Shown here: positions 59,158 through 64,000 of the stretch, piece after piece
Layout: each line of letters starts with the position of its first letter
Numbering within the stretch: the first letter of the stretch is position 1
Source of the DNA: Prevotella sp.
GTDB lineage: Bacteria > Bacteroidota > Bacteroidia > Bacteroidales > Dysgonomonadaceae
Reading direction: 5' to 3'
Length of the DNA: 64,000 bases
NCBI GenBank assembly: GCA_031285625.1
Contig: JAITVV010000053.1
Span: 1 to 64,000 of the forward strand
Position numbers and translations under genes: made by a program
Notes under the pieces: generated by a model
Told to the model about the DNA's origin: nothing
Seen by the model: only the letters and a program-made list of their open reading frames with translations
Database searches by the model: none

Positions 59158-62100
59158 TTAAAATTTAATAGTTGCACCAATGTTCCATGTACGGTTTAGA
59201 GGATATCGGTAATTACCTGTTACATCATTACTGTTTTTGTCAGTATTACCATCTATCGCACCACCCTGTCCTCCGGGATGTTCCGGATCCATGCCGTCCA
59301 AACCTGTGAAGGTAAGCAGGTTGTATCCACTCACATACACTCGCACATTTTTCGCTCCTACTTTTGATACTAATTTTTTAGGAAGGGTATATCCTATTTC
59401 CAAAGATTTCAAGCGCAGATAAGAAGCACTCTCGATGCGTGTCGATCCGTCAGGGTCATATTCGGCGCCTGTAGTAACCGGGAATTTTCCAGGTATCCAT
59501 TTAGAGTTTGGATCGTACATTTTAGACGGGTCTTCCGGATGCCATCTATCCCAGAATTTAATGTTTGTACCTCCATCATCCCATCCAAGAGGCTGGGCGT
59601 ACGTTTCAGTATATCTGTAATGTATACCGGCTGCTCCCTGGAAACTAGCATTCAGGTCGAAGCCTTTATAGGCCGCACCAATGTTGAATCCATAGTTGAA
59701 CAAAGGCATACCGAAAGTAGCCAGTGCCTGCATATCTTTGTCGTTGATTACACCGTCACCGTTCCAGTCTTGGTAATAGTAATCACCAGGGCGCATGCCA
59801 CCGCCTCCGCCGAGGCGATACGAGTCGAAATTATAGATTTGGTCGAAGCTTTGGAATTGTCCCAATGTCTTCCGTACAAACCAAATATCTTTGTAGCGAT
59901 TCGTATTATCTCTACGTTTCCAGTTCTCGAAAGAGTTACCTGCCGGGCCTTGATCCAGCTTGTTCCTCCATTCGTTGCGGGTAGCGAACATATTAGCACT
60001 GATATTGTATTCAAAACCACCTATATTATTGCGGTGATATATCGACATATCGTATCCGAAAGTACGGTCTGTGTTCATGTTTTCCTCAGGCATATCGGCA
60101 CCTACTGTTTTTGGGAGTGCCTCCGTTGATCTGCCTATAAGCCCGTCCCTGTTTCGTACATAGTATTCGAAGCTACCGCCCAACAGGCCGTTCCACATTT
60201 CTGCTTCGATACCTACATTGAGCATTTTGGCTGTATACCATGTGAGGTCGGGATTAGGTAATGAAGTCGGCTTCAATCCAGATTCCACGCCTCCGTTAGC
60301 ACCATATATCCAGGCTATTTCCTGAGCTATTTGATACGCTGCACTCACTGTCGGATAATTGGATGCGGCACCGTCATCTCCCATCACACCATACGAACCT
60401 TTCAATTTGAGGTTGTTGATAAACGACAGAGGCGATTCTTTGAAGAACGTTTCTTCGCTGATGCGCCAGCCTGCCGAAACCGAACCGAACATCCCCCATT
60501 GGGATTCTTTCGGGAACTTGGATGAACCATCATAACGCCCGGCAACTTCCAACAAGTATTTACCTGCATAGTCGTAGTTGAATTTACCTACAAAAGCCTG
60601 GCTCGATCTGTCCCAAGGAGAGCCTGAGTTCATAGAGCCTATTTGGCCGAGCGCGTCGCCGGCAAACAAGTATTCGGAATTCAACGACAAATATCTTTTC
60701 GCATAAAAGTTATCACCTGTGCTGTATCCGTCTTCGAAGAGTATCAAGGCAGCCACATTGTGCACGTTGTTGAATGTACGGTTGTAGTTCAATGAGAGCT
60801 GTAAGTTACGGTTTTCCCATTTCTCGTCCATTCGCTGGACTGATCGTTTCGATGGCGTACCACCGTCTCCCATTATAGCTCCTCCTGATTTATAGGTATC
60901 AGTGGCTTCATCATAATTATAGAGGCTATATCCTCTTTTTAGCCACCTGGAATCTTTGTCGCGGAAATCGTAATAGTACGAAGCCTTAGCTGATAATCCT
61001 TTGATGCCGGGAATGTCGTAAGTGAGAGACAACTGTCCGTTAAATTTACGGTTGATGTACTTATTTTCTCCTACATACTTGGAATCAGTGTTAGCCAAAG
61101 GATGTCCGTCTATCAAACGATTATATTTCTCACCGGGAGAGGCGTTCAGATAGTTCGGGTTATTATTGGCATACACGGGAACATGAGGTTGTTGTACAAA
61201 TACATTCTTATAAACGGTCCAAATATCTATACCAGGTTCTACCATATCATCCATGTATCCACCCAAAGAGACTGAAGCCTTGAGACGCTTGGTGATATTT
61301 ACATCGACATTGGAACGGAAATTCCAACGGTCGTAGTTCATGGAATTGCTCCTGAGGGCAGATTCCTGATCCATATAACCCAAGCTGAAGAAATAACGAA
61401 CCGTTTCGGAAGCGCCATTCATGGTGATATTATGTTGCTGCTGCATAGCATTATTCCTAAAGGTTGCTCCCAGCCAATCGGTTGTTTTGCGTGTACCATC
61501 CCGGTAGGGTTGGTAGTCTGCATCCGTAAACTGAGGCACTGTGTTACCTGTCAGTGTATTGAACCAGTTTCCGGCATATATTTTTTCATTTACTAGATCC
61601 ATATATTGTGTCGCATTTACATTATCGGGTACATACAAAAATTGCTGCCAACCGAAGTTCACTCCATATTCAATCTCAAAAGCTTTACCTCCGGTTGCCC
61701 CTCTTTTAGTGGTTACCAGTACAACACCGTTAGCCGAACGCAACCCGTAAATAGCGGCAGAGGCATCTTTCAGTATGGAAACACTTTCGATTTCGGAAGC
61801 ATCCATGCGTTGGAAGGTATCGTTGTCAGAAGGAACACCATCGATGATAATCAGCGGAGAGCCTAATCCGCGAATATCGAATTTGGACTCGAATGCTCCC
61901 GGACGGCTACTGGTCTGTGTTACACGTAATCCTGGCAGTTTACCGGCAAGCATGTTCACTACGTTTTCGTTCTTTGTTACTGTAATTTCCTTGCTTGCTA
62001 CACTTGATACCGAACCCGTTAGAGTAGCTCTCTTCTGTGTGCCGTATCCTACTACAACTACATCATCCAATTCGGTTAAGTTCTCTTGCAATGTAATTGT

Positions 62101-62418
62101 AAAATCGGTGTTGTTATCCACCGGAACTTCTTTTTTGATATATCCGATAAATGAAACTATCAGCTTATTGTTAGCAGAAGCTTCAATGTTGAATTTACCG
62201 TCAATATCAGTCAGGGTTCCCCGCTGAGTGCCACTGATAGTGATCGATGCCCCGGGTATAGGTTCTCCCTGAGTGTCTGTAACTGTACCTCTGACTGTCT
62301 TTGTCTGCGAGAATGCGATAAGAGGCATCATCAGGCAAAGTAAAAGAAGTCCGGTGTACCGCCATATAATATGGCTACGCTCTTTTTTTCTTTTAATTTC
62401 TTGGTTGTGATTTTCCAT
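59158..62418 (-). CDS. susC: SusC-family TonB-dependent glycan transporter
   Basis: A 1086-residue full-length SusC: signal peptide after a basic N-terminus (R-K-K-E-R...; ends A-F-S-Q), carboxypeptidase-regulatory-like domain (about 43-115), TonB-box region D-D-V-V-V-V-G-Y-G-T-Q-K, plug (about 130-240; P-L-I-I-I-D-G-V-P, S-V-S-I-L-K-D-A-S-A-A-I-Y-G), and a 22-strand-type barrel ending I-G-A-T-I-K-F. It imports oligosaccharides released by the surface enzymes of the PUL and is the first gene of the 14-gene operon. The 365-bp gap upstream must hold its promoter, though I find no clear -7 box. Confidence 0.95.
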   Translation of the reverse strand: MENHNQEIKRKKERSHIIWRYTGLLLLCLMMPLIAFSQTKTVRGTVTDTQGEPIPGASITISGTQRGTLTDIDGKFNIEASANNKLIVSFIGYIKKEVPVDNNTDFTITLQENLTELDDVVVVGYGTQKRATLTGSVSSVASKEITVTKNENVVNMLAGKLPGLRVTQTSSRPGAFESKFDIRGLGSPLIIIDGVPSDNDTFQRMDASEIESVSILKDASAAIYGLRSANGVVLVTTKRGATGGKAFEIEYGVNFGWQQFLYVPDNVNATQYMDLVNEKIYAGNWFNTLTGNTVPQFTDADYQPYRDGTRKTTDWLGATFRNNAMQQQHNITMNGASETVRYFFSLGYMDQESALRSNSMNYDRWNFRSNVDVNITKRLKASVSLGGYMDDMVEPGIDIWTVYKNVFVQQPHVPVYANNNPNYLNASPGEKYNRLIDGHPLANTDSKYVGENKYINRKFNGQLSLTYDIPGIKGLSAKASYYYDFRDKDSRWLKRGYSLYNYDEATDTYKSGGAIMGDGGTPSKRSVQRMDEKWENRNLQLSLNYNRTFNNVHNVAALILFEDGYSTGDNFYAKRYLSLNSEYLFAGDALGQIGSMNSGSPWDRSSQAFVGKFNYDYAGKYLLEVAGRYDGSSKFPKESQWGMFGSVSAGWRISEETFFKESPLSFINNLKLKGSYGVMGDDGAASNYPTVSAAYQIAQEIAWIYGANGGVESGLKPTSLPNPDLTWYTAKMLNVGIEAEMWNGLLGGSFEYYVRNRDGLIGRSTEALPKTVGADMPEENMNTDRTFGYDMSIYHRNNIGGFEYNISANMFATRNEWRNKLDQGPAGNSFENWKRRDNTNRYKDIWFVRKTLGQFQSFDQIYNFDSYRLGGGGGMRPGDYYYQDWNGDGVINDKDMQALATFGMPLFNYGFNIGAAYKGFDLNASFQGAAGIHYRYTETYAQPLGWDDGGTNIKFWDRWHPEDPSKMYDPNSKWIPGKFPVTTGAEYDPDGSTRIESASYLRLKSLEIGYTLPKKLVSKVGAKNVRVYVSGYNLLTFTGLDGMDPEHPGGQGGAIDGNTDKNSNDVTGNYRYPLNRTWNIGATIKF

Positions 62419-62783
62419 AATATACTTCTTAAATAAAGTAATTAATAATAAAATTTAAGTTTTGTGTGAATTGTCTTACCTGAATGTTTTATAGTATTAA
62501 TATTTCCAAATTCTATTCACACATCTCAATAGCATCTTATTCCTGTGAGTCAGGAAGAGTTAATAGGGTTCGTTTTCATGATTGATTATTGGTTAAATGG
62601 TAAATGTTTTTAGGTGTGTGTATTTTTAGCTAATGTATATAACATATATTAATAATTTTGTAAAAAAATCATTAATAGGTTCATTAAAATTTCTATAATA
62701 TTGTCTTTTAAATCATTTATTAATGCGGTTTTTGCATTTTGAGAGGAAATAATGCTTTATCTGTATTTGGAATTATCTTTATT
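62419..62783. other. Intergenic leader/promoter region of the PUL
   Basis: An AT-rich region between SusC and the palindromic repeat. I see no gene and no complete TTTG/TAnnTTTG promoter on the minus strand; the nearest is a TAGAATTTG (spacer one base too long) at about 62503-62511. Regulatory sites are expected here but cannot be specified. Confidence 0.4.
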
Positions 62784-62877
62784 CTCTTTGTCATGCTGAG
62801 GAACGAAGGATCTTTCTTCATTATTCCATGAATAAGTGGAAGTGGGTCGGGATGCTTCCTTCGTCAGCATGACAAAG
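62784..62877. repeat. Dispersed palindromic repeat, copy 9
   Basis: CTCTTTGTCATGCTGAGGAACGAAGGATC...to...CTTCGTCAGCATGACAAAG, 94 bp, 18 nt past the stop of the partial GH3 gene. It resembles copy 1 most closely (GAGG-ACGAAGGATC and GATGCTTCC sub-motifs). Confidence 0.88.
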
Positions 62878-62895
62878 ACAGTATAACCTAATATC

Positions 62896-64000
62896 TTAAT
62901 TAATGAGACTTTTGTATTTAGTCATAAACTGTAAAGATTTGGAGCCCTCCTTAACTTTAAACCTGAATTGTTTCTCTTCACCCGGATCAAGCTCATAATG
63001 GCGGTCGTCTCCTGTTTTTATCCCGTCAATGAATAATGATAATTTACCTGTATCTGTTATGTTTCCGGTATTGGTAACCAGTACATTGGCTGCACCATCT
63101 TCTACCGTTACCACAGTGATTGCAAAATCGGCAGCAAACTCCATAGGGTAATAGATCTCTCCATTTACTCCGTCTTTGCTGTTCTCGAAGCCTACGCTGT
63201 CTTTTATTTTGTCAGCAGCAATATATGCCGGGCTTTTTCCTCCAACCATAATCTTGAATGTGCCTTTTTCAACTACACGGTCCATTTGGTCGTTCAGTAA
63301 CGATAATTGATAAGGAGTCAACATAAACGATACGGTTTTGGATTCTCCCGGATTCAGGTGTACACGGTCAAAGTCTTTCAGTTCCATTACACGTGTTTTT
63401 ACGCTGGCATACATATCTGTTACATATAATTGTGCAACTTCGTCTCCGGCTTTTGTACCGGTATTTGTTACTGTAGCTTGTACAGAAACATTCCCATATT
63501 TATCTATAGAAGTTTTCAGGTCTGAGTAGCTGAATGAAGTATAGCTTAATCCATATCCGAAGCGGTATAGAGGATAATAAGGCATATCTTCGTATTGATA
63601 GACACGTCCGGATGTTTTGAAGTTGTAATATAATGGTAGTTGTGCTACATCTCTGGGGAAGGTCATAGGAAGACGTCCGGCAGGATTATAATCTCCAAAG
63701 ATGACATCAGCGGTTGCATGCCCTCCTTCCTGGCCCGGTAGCCAGTTTACAAGAATTGCCTTGCAGTTCTTTGATGCATAAGTGAGGTTGTAGGGACGTC
63801 CGGCTTGGAGAACCAATATCACAGGCTTTCCTGTCTTGCATACGGCTTCTAATAGCTTTTGCTGATCGCCTGGTAATACTAATGTAGCATAATCATGGTT
63901 TTCACCCGATGTATTGCGGATACCTTTTAAGGCTTCGCTGGTAGAACAATCTCCCAGAACAAGAACTGCTACCTCTGCACTCATAGCTGCTTTTACAGCT
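62896..64000 (-). CDS. GH3 glycosidase, C-terminal part (5' end beyond the window)
   Basis: The frame is open to base 64000, so the start and catalytic N-terminal barrel lie outside. The visible about 368 residues cover the second GH3 domain (V-A-V-L-V-L-G, G-K-P-V-I-L-V-L-Q-A-G-R-P, W-L-P-G-Q-E-G-G-H-A-T-A-D-V-I-F-G-D-Y-N-P-A-G-R-L-P) and a fibronectin-like domain (R-F-G-Y-G-L-S-Y-T-S-F onward), followed by an extra C-terminal beta domain of about 100 residues. The nucleophile Asp is not in view. It lies upstream of susC on the same strand, separated by 477 bp, and may belong to an adjoining unit. Confidence 0.9.
   Translation of the reverse strand, partial: AVKAAMSAEVAVLVLGDCSTSEALKGIRNTSGENHDYATLVLPGDQQKLLEAVCKTGKPVILVLQAGRPYNLTYASKNCKAILVNWLPGQEGGHATADVIFGDYNPAGRLPMTFPRDVAQLPLYYNFKTSGRVYQYEDMPYYPLYRFGYGLSYTSFSYSDLKTSIDKYGNVSVQATVTNTGTKAGDEVAQLYVTDMYASVKTRVMELKDFDRVHLNPGESKTVSFMLTPYQLSLLNDQMDRVVEKGTFKIMVGGKSPAYIAADKIKDSVGFENSKDGVNGEIYYPMEFAADFAITVVTVEDGAANVLVTNTGNITDTGKLSLFIDGIKTGDDRHYELDPGEEKQFRFKVKEGSKSLQFMTKYKSLIN

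Noticed and set aside
59539-60129. Long + strand open frame of 196 codons over the SusC gene
   Set aside because: Antisense shadow of a well-supported SusC; no domain, signal or spacing supports it. The same holds for antisense frames at 33458-34147, 38647-39267, 41752-42285 and 47369-47944.
25424-62877. CRISPR array made of the recurring palindromes
   Set aside because: Copies are kilobases apart, have long imperfect arms and variable centres, and there are no regular spacers or cas genes.

Overview
The window reads as chromosomal DNA from a gut-type Bacteroidales bacterium, most likely Dysgonomonas or a close relative. This rests on protein families, not on a database match: two SusC/SusD pairs, an Oar-like TonB receptor, NigD-like and DUF3823 lipoproteins, many secreted lipoproteins, AT-rich intergenic DNA, several TAnnTTTG-type -7 promoter boxes and almost no Shine-Dalgarno sequences. 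No tRNA, rRNA or CRISPR array was seen.

Left part (1-4226): what looks like an IS21-type insertion sequence end abuts the C-terminal stub of a dicarboxylate/amino acid symporter. Next comes a compact + strand cluster: a TetR regulator, a DUF2271 lipoprotein, the FMN transferase ApbE, a second DUF2271 lipoprotein and a small outer-membrane barrel. Both DUF2271 proteins carry an ApbE-type flavinylation motif (D-x-x-S/T-G-A-T) at the same residue, T130. An identical 18-nt candidate operator lies at the tetR promoter and before the second DUF2271 gene. I consider this the best candidate for a poorly described system.

Middle (4232-35801): an Oar-like TonB receptor with a calcineurin-like phosphoesterase; a NigD-like lipoprotein; a nucleoside kinase; a lipoprotein beta-carbonic anhydrase; asnA; and a susC/susD pair. 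That susC is interrupted by an in-frame amber codon just after the signal peptide, and its leader holds an (AG)21 tract and a terminator hairpin. Then follow an HMA/NlpE-like pair, gcvP with an MBL hydrolase, a frameshifted lipoprotein gene, ada, an Rrf2 regulator with its oxidoreductase (two matching palindromic operators), DUF3298-rsmG, a VWA/SIMPL pair, and a divergent TPR-histidine kinase plus LytTR regulator.

Right part (36009-64000): a 14-gene minus-strand polysaccharide utilization locus in the transcription order SusC, SusD, DUF3823, GH92, GH43-discoidin, beta-helix protein, GH3, GH31, GH3, SGNH/alpha-beta hydrolase fusion, GH35, GH43, GH71/99-like, GH43. Upstream of it is a further GH3 gene cut by the window edge. 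The enzymes are mostly exo-acting, which suggests stepwise trimming of a branched plant or host glycan with arabinose, xylose, galactose, mannose and ester decorations. No endo-glycanase and no HTCS or ECF regulator lies in the window.

Nine copies of one dispersed palindromic repeat are present (about 75-113 bp, arms resembling CTTTGTCATTCTGA and its complement). Five of them occupy five consecutive gene junctions of the PUL, and one is nested in a MITE-like element with perfect 22-bp terminal inverted repeats.
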